Source of the DNA: Sphaerospermopsis sp. SIO1G1
GTDB taxonomy: Bacteria > Cyanobacteriota > Cyanobacteriia > Cyanobacteriales > Nostocaceae
DNA length: 64,000 nt
Assembly: GCA_010672785.1 (NCBI GenBank)
Contig: JAAHFX010000014.1
Location: forward strand, 3,167 to 67,166
Direction of reading: 5' to 3'
The translations under genes and the position numbers were made by a program. The notes beneath the pieces are model-generated. The model was not told where the DNA came from. It did not search any database and was given only the letters and a program-made list of their open reading frames with translations. Positions 10,808 through 19,745 of the stretch are shown in pieces. How positions within the stretch are numbered: position 1 is the first letter of the stretch; each line of letters begins with the position of its first letter.

Positions 10808-11245
10808 CTATTTTGACTCCTGATCACATTCCAAAGCTTTTTTCTGCATTGTTTTGAAAATGTTGTAAAAACCATTTGCACGGGAAGGAGTAAGACTAAT
10901 ATCTAAACCAGTAGCTTGAATAAAGTCAGGTTTTAGTTCACAAATTTCTGTAGGTGTAAGCTCCTTAGTACCTTCTATTAACAAAGCCAACAAACCCTTG
11001 GTTAGCTGAGAATCAGAATCTCCTTGAAAAACCACCTTGTCATTATCTAAAGATGCTGTGACATATACTTGAGAAACACAACCAGGAACTTTATTTTCTG
11101 GGGTTTTATCAACTTCGGGAAATTCTGGTAATTTTTGGGCATACCAGATTAATTGTTCATAGCGGCGTTTAGGATCTGAAGCACGTTGAAAACGCTGAAC
11201 AATTTTAGCTAAAGCTGGTGGTAAGGAGTCAAGACTCAAGGACAT
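10808..11245 (-). CDS. sufE: SufE family Fe-S/sulfur acceptor protein
   Basis: RYEQLIWYAQKLPEFPEVDKTPENKVPGCVSQVYV and LDISLTPSRANGFYNIF are SufE-like; conserved Cys in VPGCVSQV. Confidence 0.92.
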   Translation of the reverse strand: MSLSLDSLPPALAKIVQRFQRASDPKRRYEQLIWYAQKLPEFPEVDKTPENKVPGCVSQVYVTASLDNDKVVFQGDSDSQLTKGLLALLIEGTKELTPTEICELKPDFIQATGLDISLTPSRANGFYNIFKTMQKKALECDQESK

Positions 11246-11446
11246 AGTAATTCTAGAAAATAATCAATCTTATGTTGAGTTTAAATGATTTGGGAGACTT
11301 TACCAGATCAAGTAGTTCAGCAATGGACTAATTATGAAGTAATTAAAAATATTGTTAAATAATACTGCAAAATTTGGATATTTACAGCAATTTTTTAGTA
11401 AATATGAAGATTATTAGTCTACAATTCCATAATCTGAGGAAAAGAT

Positions 11447-11710
11447 TTGATGTTAACTTCTGTAATACTCGCTACAGCAACTGCACCATTAGAATGGACT
11501 CCTAGTGTTGGCATCATTATGATTATTGCTAACATCTTTGCGATCGCTTTTGGTAAATTCACCGTCGAAAATTACAGTTCTGAACCTGCTGTACCTTCTC
11601 CACAATTTTTTGGTGGCTTTGGTTTACCAGCTGTATTAGCAACTACTGCTTTTGGACATATCTTAGGTGCTGGTATTATCTTAGGATTACACAGCATTGG
11701 TAGAATCTAA
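11447..11710 (+). CDS. psaK: Photosystem I reaction center subunit PsaK
   Basis: 87-aa two-helix protein; TVENYSSEPAVPSPQFFGGFGLPAVLATTAFGHILGAGIILGL. Confidence 0.88.
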   Translation: MMLTSVILATATAPLEWTPSVGIIMIIANIFAIAFGKFTVENYSSEPAVPSPQFFGGFGLPAVLATTAFGHILGAGIILGLHSIGRI

Positions 11711-11880
11711 GTTGTTGACTTGCAAATCTAAATCAAGGTTTGTGTTCTCATAACCTTCTGATTTAGTAAACATTCATACTTCCCGGCCTAATTAATTATG
11801 GTCGGGATTGTTGGCTGTTTTCTTGACTAAATTGAGATTAAATATTATATTAGTGGGAATATTGGCAAAAACTGACCTAC

Positions 11881-11953
11881 GGGGTTATAGCTCAATTGGT
11901 AGAGCGCTTCAATGGCATTGAAGAGGTCAGCGGTTCGATTCCGCTTAACTCCA
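11881..11953 (+). tRNA. tRNA-Ala(GGC)
   Basis: 73-nt cloverleaf GGGGTTA-TA-GCTCAATTGGTAGAGC-G-CTTCA-ATGGCAT-TGAAG-AGGTC-AGCGG-TTCGATT-CCGCT-TAACTCC-A; acceptor, D, anticodon and T stems all pair. Confidence 0.96.
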
Positions 11954-12043
11954 TATCAGAAGAATATGTGATATAAATTTAATCAAAAAACAAAACTCTA
12001 TAAAGTTGTGACACCCTACAGAGTTTATAAATAGTTTTTTAAG

Positions 12044-12430
12044 TGGAGCTTATGGGAATTGAACCCATGTCCAAATTGGGTATTTACTCCCTGCTCATTC
12101 ACAGGTTTAGCCTTTCTCACCCTCAAGGCAGGAATCGTTCATTATCCCGAACGTAGGATGCTCTGATTAGGTCTTAACTAACAAGTTAACCAGAGAACAC
12201 TTGTTAGGGCATCCGTTGGGGTTTGGTCTCTAGTCCTTAACGGAGTCAAACTGGAGACGCTCGGACCTATAAGAGGTTATTAGGCAGCAACTAGGGCTTC
12301 CTTACGAGCAAAGCTTACGATGTTGTTCGCATTTACTTTTTGTTTGAGCCTTTGATTTGCGAGAGGAGACTCACTCTCGACCTGAATCACAGAAAAGCTT
12401 TCGCCAACCTGTCGAAACCGTTAAAGCCCC
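12044..12430 (-). ncRNA. ssrA: tmRNA (transfer-messenger RNA)
   Basis: Minus strand starts GGGGCTTTAACGGTTTCGACAGG and ends GGTTCAATTCCCATAAGCTCC-A, giving a GGGGCTT/AAGCTCC acceptor stem. Tag ORF GCGAACAACATCGTAAGC... (12330-12280) encodes ANNIVSFARKEALVAA*. Confidence 0.97.
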
Positions 12431-12580
12431 ATGAGCGATTTACTCGCACTCCCCATTATAATCCAAAATTTTGCAAATGTGTCAGGTGGTCAAAGATTTT
12501 CCTGGCGGTGGGTGAAGATTTAAACTTGTCTAGCTAGTTGGGATAATTACGTATATTTCTGTAAATTAATATTAATATCG

Positions 12581-12790
12581 TTTCCGGGTGCATCGGCATT
12601 ATTCCTTGAATATCCCCTTGTTTAATATCAATATCTGTAGGGAATATACAGCAGATTCGAGGTTTATGAGGTACAACCTCAAAAATCAAACTTTTGCGGG
12701 ATGGGCCGGACAGCCCGTCACTAGTGTAGCTCACCAATATGAAAACTGCTGTATATATCATGGGGCAACCACAGGGGGTTTGCCCCTACG
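12581..12790. repeat. Dispersed repeat family C, long copy
   Basis: GGGTGCATCGGCATTATTCCTTGAATATCCCCTTGTTTAATATCAATATCTGTAGGGAATATA ... GGGGCAACCACAGGGGGTTTGCCCCTACG; shares both ends with 31602-31708. Confidence 0.75.
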
Positions 12791-12805
12791 TGAGGAATAT
12801 AACAA

Positions 12806-12896
12806 AGACTTACGCAAAACATCCCTCAAATTCTCATTCCTCTGTGTTCTCTTTGCCTGGAGTGGTACGATATTCCATGACTGCTGTGTAAGTCCT
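12806..12896. repeat. MITE-like dispersed repeat family B copy
   Basis: AGACTTACGCAAAACATCCCTCAAATTCTCATTCCTCTGTGTTCTC ... TGTGTAAGTCCT. Confidence 0.7.
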
Positions 12897-12942
12897 ATTA
12901 TTAACAGAATAATACAAAAAAATAATGTGCCAATTATTCCAT

Positions 12943-14619
12943 TTATGAATGATTATATATTAACACTTTATATTTATTTCCTTGCTGTTGAATTTGAAAA
13001 GAACTACAAGATTCTAAAAATTTGATAAAACTACCATTAATCTGGATGTCTTTCATCTGCTTAGTAATGGGTTTACCATATTTGTGATGAAATTTAACTC
13101 CCAGAACACTTGCATCTACATAATCATAATTACTATTATTAGTTAATTCTAAAATAATTATTTTCAATGCTTGTTCTAAATCTAGGGCTGAGTGAATTGC
13201 TGATGTATTTTCTAAAGACTTGTAATTACTAGATGCAGGTTCGCTAACTTCCCATTTATTTTCATTAAACGTCACTTCCAAAGAACTACAAGATTGTAAA
13301 AACTTGACAAAACTACCACCTATTTGTAACTCTTTCATTTGTTCAGTAATAGGTTTATTATATTTTTGTTTAAACTTACTGGCTAAAATACTAATATCAA
13401 AAGTTCTGTTTTCAGATTTAGCTGATAATTCCATTAAAATATTTTTAATTGCTGTTTCTAAATCTAAAGGTGACTCTATATTGACTACAACTAGTCCTAA
13501 ATTTGAGTTAGTACCATTTAAAACTGCATCTTGATGGACAGTTGTGAAGCTATCATTGGTAAACAAACTCACATATACTTCACCTCCATCATCAATTTGA
13601 TGAATGACAAAATCGGCAGGGTAGTTAATTAATATATCTCTGAACTGCTTACCAGGTAAATATCTAGAGACAATCAGACTAACGCTTAACTGGTATTGAT
13701 GCTTATAATTTTGCACAAGCTGAGATAGCTTCATCCAGCAAACTCCTCTGAGCTTTTTTTCTGCTTGGAGAATAGTTTTTAGTTGGGTAATAAACTGATT
13801 AATTGATGGTAATTCTGGTGATGGTTTAATGTTGTGTACTGTTGTTTCCCCAGTCTTATTATTAATAATATTAATATTTTCTCCATGTTGACTAACTTGA
13901 TAAACAATTAGACCATGTTGTTGTAAATGATTACATAAGTTAGTCATGACTTTATCTGAAGAACATACAAAAACTGCTTTAGCGTTGGGATAAAGTTCAT
14001 GAATTGATGCTCCAAAGGCAATCATTTTACCATCTGCATTATCTCTACCAGCAGGAACATGAATTAAATCATAACCACGTTCATGTAGTTCTATATCTAA
14101 TTTGCCACGATTACTCCAATTTGCAAAAGCAATTTTTACTTGAATGGGGAGATGACAAACAGTAGCTAAAAATTTTTCTGTGTTGGTATTAATTTGTAAA
14201 TTTTCAGCATCAAGTAGTAAAACAGCAATTCCTAATGGTTGTAAACTAATCTTGGTATGATCTGGTTTTGTACCATTGTTATTGTTGTTAGAATAAATGG
14301 GATGATGATGACGAATTTCAGTGAATAATTCTTGGATGGGAGGGGAATTTATAACTTCATTGACTAAAATAGCTGTAAAAGAGACTTCTATCTTTTTAAT
14401 TAACTCTTCCCAATTTTGACTAGAACCTAATAATTCTCGTAACTTATTAGTTAAAGCCAATTGATTAGCGGGGTTTTCCCATTGAACTTTTCTGTACCTT
14501 TCTGTTAATAATTCTGGTTTTTGATAGTAAATAGTTACAACAGTTTTACACAATTGAGTAGCTATTTTATTTAACAAAGCAGAATCATAGATTACTGGCG
14601 ATCGCTTATGGTTTAACAT
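12943..14619 (-). CDS. NYN (PIN-like) domain protein with OST-HTH/LOTUS-like C-terminal domain and tandem repeats
   Basis: GIAVLLLDAENLQINTNTEKFL ... GKLDIELHERGYDLIHVPAGRDNADGKMIAFG ... AVFVCSSDKVMTNLCNHL is NYN-like. LSQLVQNYKHQYQLSVSLI...YPADFVIHQ resembles OST-HTH. Two C-terminal repeats share KFxxKYxKPITxQMKxxQIxGSFxKFLxSCSS. Confidence 0.8.
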   Translation of the reverse strand: MLNHKRSPVIYDSALLNKIATQLCKTVVTIYYQKPELLTERYRKVQWENPANQLALTNKLRELLGSSQNWEELIKKIEVSFTAILVNEVINSPPIQELFTEIRHHHPIYSNNNNNGTKPDHTKISLQPLGIAVLLLDAENLQINTNTEKFLATVCHLPIQVKIAFANWSNRGKLDIELHERGYDLIHVPAGRDNADGKMIAFGASIHELYPNAKAVFVCSSDKVMTNLCNHLQQHGLIVYQVSQHGENINIINNKTGETTVHNIKPSPELPSINQFITQLKTILQAEKKLRGVCWMKLSQLVQNYKHQYQLSVSLIVSRYLPGKQFRDILINYPADFVIHQIDDGGEVYVSLFTNDSFTTVHQDAVLNGTNSNLGLVVVNIESPLDLETAIKNILMELSAKSENRTFDISILASKFKQKYNKPITEQMKELQIGGSFVKFLQSCSSLEVTFNENKWEVSEPASSNYKSLENTSAIHSALDLEQALKIIILELTNNSNYDYVDASVLGVKFHHKYGKPITKQMKDIQINGSFIKFLESCSSFQIQQQGNKYKVLIYNHS

Positions 14620-14850
14620 AACTTCATTAACTCAAGCATCTTAGGGGAAAATGCTGAAAATATCCTTTTACATAGTAATTTATACTAGCTAATAGTCTTC
14701 TATCTAGTGAAAGTATTCAGCCAGAAAGGGAAAAGCTAAAAACTAGCTTGTAAATTTCTTTACCCAAAACTAATGTAGCAAAAATACAGCTTTTGTGAGA
14801 GAATCTGAGTTCAGCATTATTTAGCTAGTAGTGGCCAGCTTGGGAAATTT

Positions 14851-14956
14851 TCTAGTTCCCACACTCTGTGTGGGAATCAAATCATAAGTCTTTGACTTCG
14901 ATAAACATAGAGGTAGAACCTCTATATTTACGTTCCCAGTCGGAGACTAGGAACGA
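14851..14956. repeat. Palindrome-rich dispersed repeat family E, copy 1
   Basis: CTAGTTCCCACACTCTGTGTGGGAA ... AGGTAGAACCT ... CGTTCCCAGTCGGAGACTAGGAACGAG, then GGAACGAG tandem units to about 14984. Confidence 0.72.
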
Positions 14957-15079
14957 GGGAACGAGGGAACGAGGGAATGAGGGATGTTTTGGGAAATGAG
15001 TATATCAATTTCACGTTTAGGCGTAAGCTGAGAAAAGCTAAAAGTAAAATTTTCAGAACAGAGAGATAATACAAGGTAT

Positions 15080-15895
15080 ATGGTAGCCCACATTGAAGCA
15101 GTTGATGTCCAACAATGGATAAAAACCCGTTCATCTTTAGATCCTCGTGAATCTACTTTTTTAGTTTGGACAGGGAAAATTTATAGTTTTATACCCGGAG
15201 AAAAGCGACAATTATTATTTAAAATCATCGGTATGAGTGTTAGTCGCTGTATTCCTACCACAGAAAGTAGTTGGGATTTTACATCTAGGGAATTAACATA
15301 TTATTTAAACCCGGAAAGTAATGAGGTTTTACACAAATGGGAAAATCCTTGGACTGGGGAAATATTACCAGTGATGCACGTTGCTAACAGTCCAGTAAAA
15401 GGTAAATTTAAAGGTAAATTACCTGTACAAATAGAAGGGGAAGAAACTAGTTTTGTCTTTGATTTATTTCCTTATTATCCTCATCCTTTAAAAGCAGATC
15501 CACAATTTACACCTTATTGTCCATCAGAAATTTATCAAGCGGCTGAGTTATTTAAAATCACTGTTAAAAGTGCAGATTTACTCAATTCTGAATTAAAGTC
15601 TGTGACTCAATTAAGGTTATCTTGGGATAGAGTTGGTCAATGGTTACCGTGGATGAAGATGGGTGAAAAATCAGGACAGTTGATTTATAGTGCTACTGGG
15701 AGTAAAGTGAATAATTTTACAGAGTTACCACCATTATTACAAGCAGAAATTAACAACCGAGTTCCTTTATATAAACAAGCTCCCAAAGAATTTATAGAAG
15801 GGGAAGATATGACTTCTTGGTTGTATTTTAAACAGAATTTTTCGGCTTATTTAGCTGGGGAAATTTTTCCTTTACCAGCAGGGGAAGAAGATTAA
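15080..15895 (+). CDS. DUF1838-like protein
   Basis: 271 aa; WDFTSRELTYYLNPESNEVLHKWENPWTGEILPVMHVANSPV pattern recalls DUF1838 proteins. Confidence 0.65.
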   Translation: MVAHIEAVDVQQWIKTRSSLDPRESTFLVWTGKIYSFIPGEKRQLLFKIIGMSVSRCIPTTESSWDFTSRELTYYLNPESNEVLHKWENPWTGEILPVMHVANSPVKGKFKGKLPVQIEGEETSFVFDLFPYYPHPLKADPQFTPYCPSEIYQAAELFKITVKSADLLNSELKSVTQLRLSWDRVGQWLPWMKMGEKSGQLIYSATGSKVNNFTELPPLLQAEINNRVPLYKQAPKEFIEGEDMTSWLYFKQNFSAYLAGEIFPLPAGEED

Positions 15896-16083
15896 TTTTT
15901 GGGTAAATTTTCAGGAGGATGCTTAAAGATAAAAGATGTTTGGAAAGCCTCTCATAGCAGATCAAATGTTTTTTATTCCCCTTTCTAGGGGAGCTAAATT
16001 TTTCAACAACCCGTGATGACAAATGTGAGTTAATGATTTTGATGTTTTCAGAAATTAATCATAGTTGAGAAGGATGTAATTTT

Positions 16084-18108
16084 TTAATTCACCATCTTAA
16101 CTACAATAAATGTAAATGCTGGTATTTGTAAGAGGAGTTTACCTGGTGCTACTACTTCAACTATTCCTCCTGATGTAGCAATTAAGGTTTCGCTATTACC
16201 AAACTCTGGATATGATTGAGGAATTTGTAAATAATAATCAGAAGCAGGGATATTTCCCAAATTCATGATTGCTAAAATTTGGTTCTGCTCTGTTTCGTCA
16301 TGAATTAGTAAACACCAAATACCATCATCTTCAGATAATAACAAAGTTCGTCTGCCATTGGCAATCAAAGGATGTTGAAAACGAATTTTTGCAAGTTGAT
16401 TGATTAATAAAAATGTAGGATTATTTTGATCATAAGGTTGAAAAATTTTGCGGTTAATTAAACCAAATTTCCATGTACAAACAGGGTTATCAAATAAATC
16501 CTCTCGCACATAACAATCATGTCCCATACATTCTGCTTTACCTTCTTCTTCATGGAATCCTAATGCACCATCAAATTCCTGTTCTGTACCTTGATAAATA
16601 GATGGTATTTGTGGTCCTAATATTAAACAAGCAAGGGCAAAATGTACACGAATACGAGCCTCATTTCTGTCAGGAATACGATTTAAAAATTCATGGAAAA
16701 TTCTACTGGTGTCTTGGTTATCTAAAAACATAATATTATTCTGCCAACCAGCATGGTATGACTGTGATGGTTCGAGAAAACCACAAAAATAATCTGCTAA
16801 ACCTGATAACCAGTTAGCATCACCGAGCGAATGTTTAATAGTGTAATAAGTAGGGTAGTCAATTAGTCCGGAAAACTTAGCATCATTATATTCAATTACT
16901 TGTTCGTGGGTACTACCTGCGTGTTCTGCTATTTGGATAAATTCTTTTTTTCCTAGGATATTTGCATATCTAAATATTTCTGCTACACAAGGTTGCCAAA
17001 AGTCTAAACCAACGTGACGAGCGGAGTCATAGCGAAATCCATCTATGTCAGTTTCTGCTATCCAATACTTGAGATGTTGAGTTAATAATTCACGAACGAA
17101 AGTTGTTTCTGTACGCCAATCTTCTAAAAATCCAAATAATCTTTGATTCACCATATCGGTATACTCTGGGCCATGAAATAAAGATGTATTTCTGGCTTCG
17201 ATGGGAAATGGCATAACTGCTAATTCTTCACCTTGCACATATTTGAATTCTCCTCCTGGTGGGCCACCATATTCTTCCCAATTAATACTATCAGCCAGGT
17301 GATTATTAACGACATCTAAAATGACAGCAATACCAAATTCATGGGCTTTTCTGACTAATTCTCGTAAACTTTCTAGTGTTCCTAAATGAGGATCAACCAT
17401 CAATAAGTGAATGGGATGATAGCCATGATAACCATCTGGAGCGTTGACATATACAGGGCTAATGATGATTGTGCCAATACCTAATGATTTTAAATATTCT
17501 ATTTTTTCAATTATGCCTTGAATTGTACCACCGTGGCTGGAATGGGGAGAAGATGGGTCATAGGTAACTGGACTAAAACTAGTGTGATTTGTGTTTTGAC
17601 TAAGGGCAAATCTATCAATAATAATTGAGTAAAATAAACGGGAATTCCAATCTTTTGGACTGGGTGTCATAGATATAGATGGTGGTGGCCCATATACAGG
17701 TTGATTATTAACCATTCCCAAAAATATTGAGGGAATTTCTGTAATAGAATGTGGTGCTTGATCACAAATTAATAAAAATCTAGAACGCTCACTTGTATGT
17801 TGCTTACCATCTGTATCTATATACCCTAATTTATATTCATACCCTCCACCATTAGCAATTTTTGGTAAGGTGACGGAAAACATTTGAAAACCATTTTCTA
17901 TGATATTTTCTGCTTGTGCTTGGATACAATCTACTTCACAATATCCTTGACCATCATTTAATTCATAAACAATTTGACCATCATGAGGATGTTTTGATAA
18001 GTGAACTCCAAATCTGATCAATATTTTTTCGTCACTTCTGAACACCCATTTATAGGGGGCTGTACTGTGGTCTAGATGTACTTCACAGTATTCGTCAAAA
18101 TAGTTCAT
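16084..18108 (-). CDS. Glycoside hydrolase family 13 (alpha-amylase family)
   Basis: GIAVILDVVNNHLAD, DGFRYDSARHVGLDFW (nucleophile), IAEHAG (acid/base), FLDNQDTSR. Confidence 0.93.
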   Translation of the reverse strand: MNYFDEYCEVHLDHSTAPYKWVFRSDEKILIRFGVHLSKHPHDGQIVYELNDGQGYCEVDCIQAQAENIIENGFQMFSVTLPKIANGGGYEYKLGYIDTDGKQHTSERSRFLLICDQAPHSITEIPSIFLGMVNNQPVYGPPPSISMTPSPKDWNSRLFYSIIIDRFALSQNTNHTSFSPVTYDPSSPHSSHGGTIQGIIEKIEYLKSLGIGTIIISPVYVNAPDGYHGYHPIHLLMVDPHLGTLESLRELVRKAHEFGIAVILDVVNNHLADSINWEEYGGPPGGEFKYVQGEELAVMPFPIEARNTSLFHGPEYTDMVNQRLFGFLEDWRTETTFVRELLTQHLKYWIAETDIDGFRYDSARHVGLDFWQPCVAEIFRYANILGKKEFIQIAEHAGSTHEQVIEYNDAKFSGLIDYPTYYTIKHSLGDANWLSGLADYFCGFLEPSQSYHAGWQNNIMFLDNQDTSRIFHEFLNRIPDRNEARIRVHFALACLILGPQIPSIYQGTEQEFDGALGFHEEEGKAECMGHDCYVREDLFDNPVCTWKFGLINRKIFQPYDQNNPTFLLINQLAKIRFQHPLIANGRRTLLLSEDDGIWCLLIHDETEQNQILAIMNLGNIPASDYYLQIPQSYPEFGNSETLIATSGGIVEVVAPGKLLLQIPAFTFIVVKMVN

Positions 18109-18522
18109 ATAGTATTCCTAGAATTTTAAGGATGGTCATTATTTGCGGAATAATACGATAGCTAATAGATTGCGATTAAGTTATTTTTAGCTCATCACTT
18201 TTTCACTATTATCAAATCATAAAACTAGGTAGTATGGTGAACTAATCAAATAATTAATTTGTATAATAGATCAATCATAGGAAAAGTATATCAAAACACT
18301 TAGTTATAAAAGCTGTTGGCTAAAATTATGGTATGATGTCGTCGCTATTCCAAAAATTGGTAAATAATAATGGCCACATCAAAAAACCACAGCACATTTC
18401 GAGTCAATGAATTATGCCAATTTTAGAAGGTAGTTTGAAAACTTGAATTGAAATCAGATACTCTATCTAAATAGATTTTTGTCACTGTTTTTTGTTAATA
18501 CTTAAGAGAATAGGAAAAGAGA

Positions 18523-19299
18523 ATGAATAGTCAATCTATTAATATTTCAGATGAACAGGTAAAGCAAATTGCAACAGAATTAGTAAACCGAGAATATATG
18601 CAGGTTACACCTACGGCGGAATTACCACAACAGACTAACTTGTTAAGGGAAACTCCGCAAACTATACACAAGCTAGGGAAGGATGTTGTTAATTGGGTAA
18701 TGCCTCCAGAAATTTCTATCGTTGAGCAATCTCCTTCGCTGATGACTTTAGCTCAAAGATTATTTTTATGGTCTTTTATTTATGGAACTGCACCAAAACG
18801 TTATTTAGAAATTGGTACTGATGCTGGTGGTTCAGCAATGATTGTCATGTCGGCAATTAAGGCACTGGGTGTGGATGATTTTCATGGGGTTTGTATTGAT
18901 CCAGAGTTGAGATTAAATCAAACTACAAGGGATTATTTAGGTGAGTATTTTACTTATATTCAAGGTAAAAATTCCCCAGAAATAATGATTGAAGCTGCCA
19001 AAATATCAGGGCTATTTGATTTAATTCTCATTGATGGTGACCATACTTATGATTATGCTCTGATGGATATTATGATGGCTATTCCTTATGTGTGTCGTGG
19101 GGGTTATCTATTAATTGATGATGCTGCTCACTCCCAAGTTCGTGATGCTATCAGCTATGTGATCGAGAATTCCCAACTGATTGATTGTGGGTTTATGTGT
19201 CGTCACAGTGTATCATCTGAAGTTAAAATTCCATCGGGTAGGTGGCAAGGTGAAGAATATCGAGTTGGAGGATTATATTTATTGCGTAAACCTCTGTAA
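18523..19299 (+). CDS. Class I SAM-dependent methyltransferase (Methyltransf_24/CmcI-like)
   Basis: YLEIGTDAGGSAMIVMSAI, FDLILIDGDHTYDYALMDIMMAIPYVCRGGYLLIDDAAHSQV. Confidence 0.8.
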   Translation: MNSQSINISDEQVKQIATELVNREYMQVTPTAELPQQTNLLRETPQTIHKLGKDVVNWVMPPEISIVEQSPSLMTLAQRLFLWSFIYGTAPKRYLEIGTDAGGSAMIVMSAIKALGVDDFHGVCIDPELRLNQTTRDYLGEYFTYIQGKNSPEIMIEAAKISGLFDLILIDGDHTYDYALMDIMMAIPYVCRGGYLLIDDAAHSQVRDAISYVIENSQLIDCGFMCRHSVSSEVKIPSGRWQGEEYRVGGLYLLRKPL

Positions 19300-19396
19300 T
19301 TTGCAATGATTTAAGATTTTAGCGATCGCCAACTTTGATGTTATCTCAGGTTCAGGCGATCCTATTTTTAAAAATTTGATAGGGTAGGTTTATCAA

Positions 19397-19675
19397 TTAA
19401 ACAACATTTAATTTTCCCATCACAAAAGATGTGAGATTATTCACGGTTTCAAAATTTTCAGGTAAGACTTCTTCTGGATTAATGGTTAAATTAAATTCTT
19501 CTTCCAAAAAGGATTGAAGTTTTAACATACTCATGGAATCTAAGATTCTATTTTGAATTAATGGCAAATCATTTACCAAAGTTATATCGCTCATTTCATA
19601 CATAATATCTCTGAGAATATAATCTTTAATTACCTGTTGTATTTTTTGTTCTGTATATTGTTTTTGAGAATCCAT
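19397..19675 (-). CDS. Discrete acyl carrier protein
   Basis: 92 aa; LPLIQNRILDSMSMLKLQSFLEEEFNLTINPEEVLPENFETVNNLTSFV, with DSM phosphopantetheinylation-like site. Directly downstream of an adenylation gene. Confidence 0.85.
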   Translation of the reverse strand: MDSQKQYTEQKIQQVIKDYILRDIMYEMSDITLVNDLPLIQNRILDSMSMLKLQSFLEEEFNLTINPEEVLPENFETVNNLTSFVMGKLNVV

Positions 19676-19745
19676 GATACTTTATGATGTGAATGATTTT
19701 AACTAATTTTAACTGCTGACAAAATTGAAATAGGCAAATTTTGGA

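Noticed and set aside
12340-12537. 65-aa plus ORF
   Set aside because: Overlaps the tmRNA 5' region on the opposite strand.
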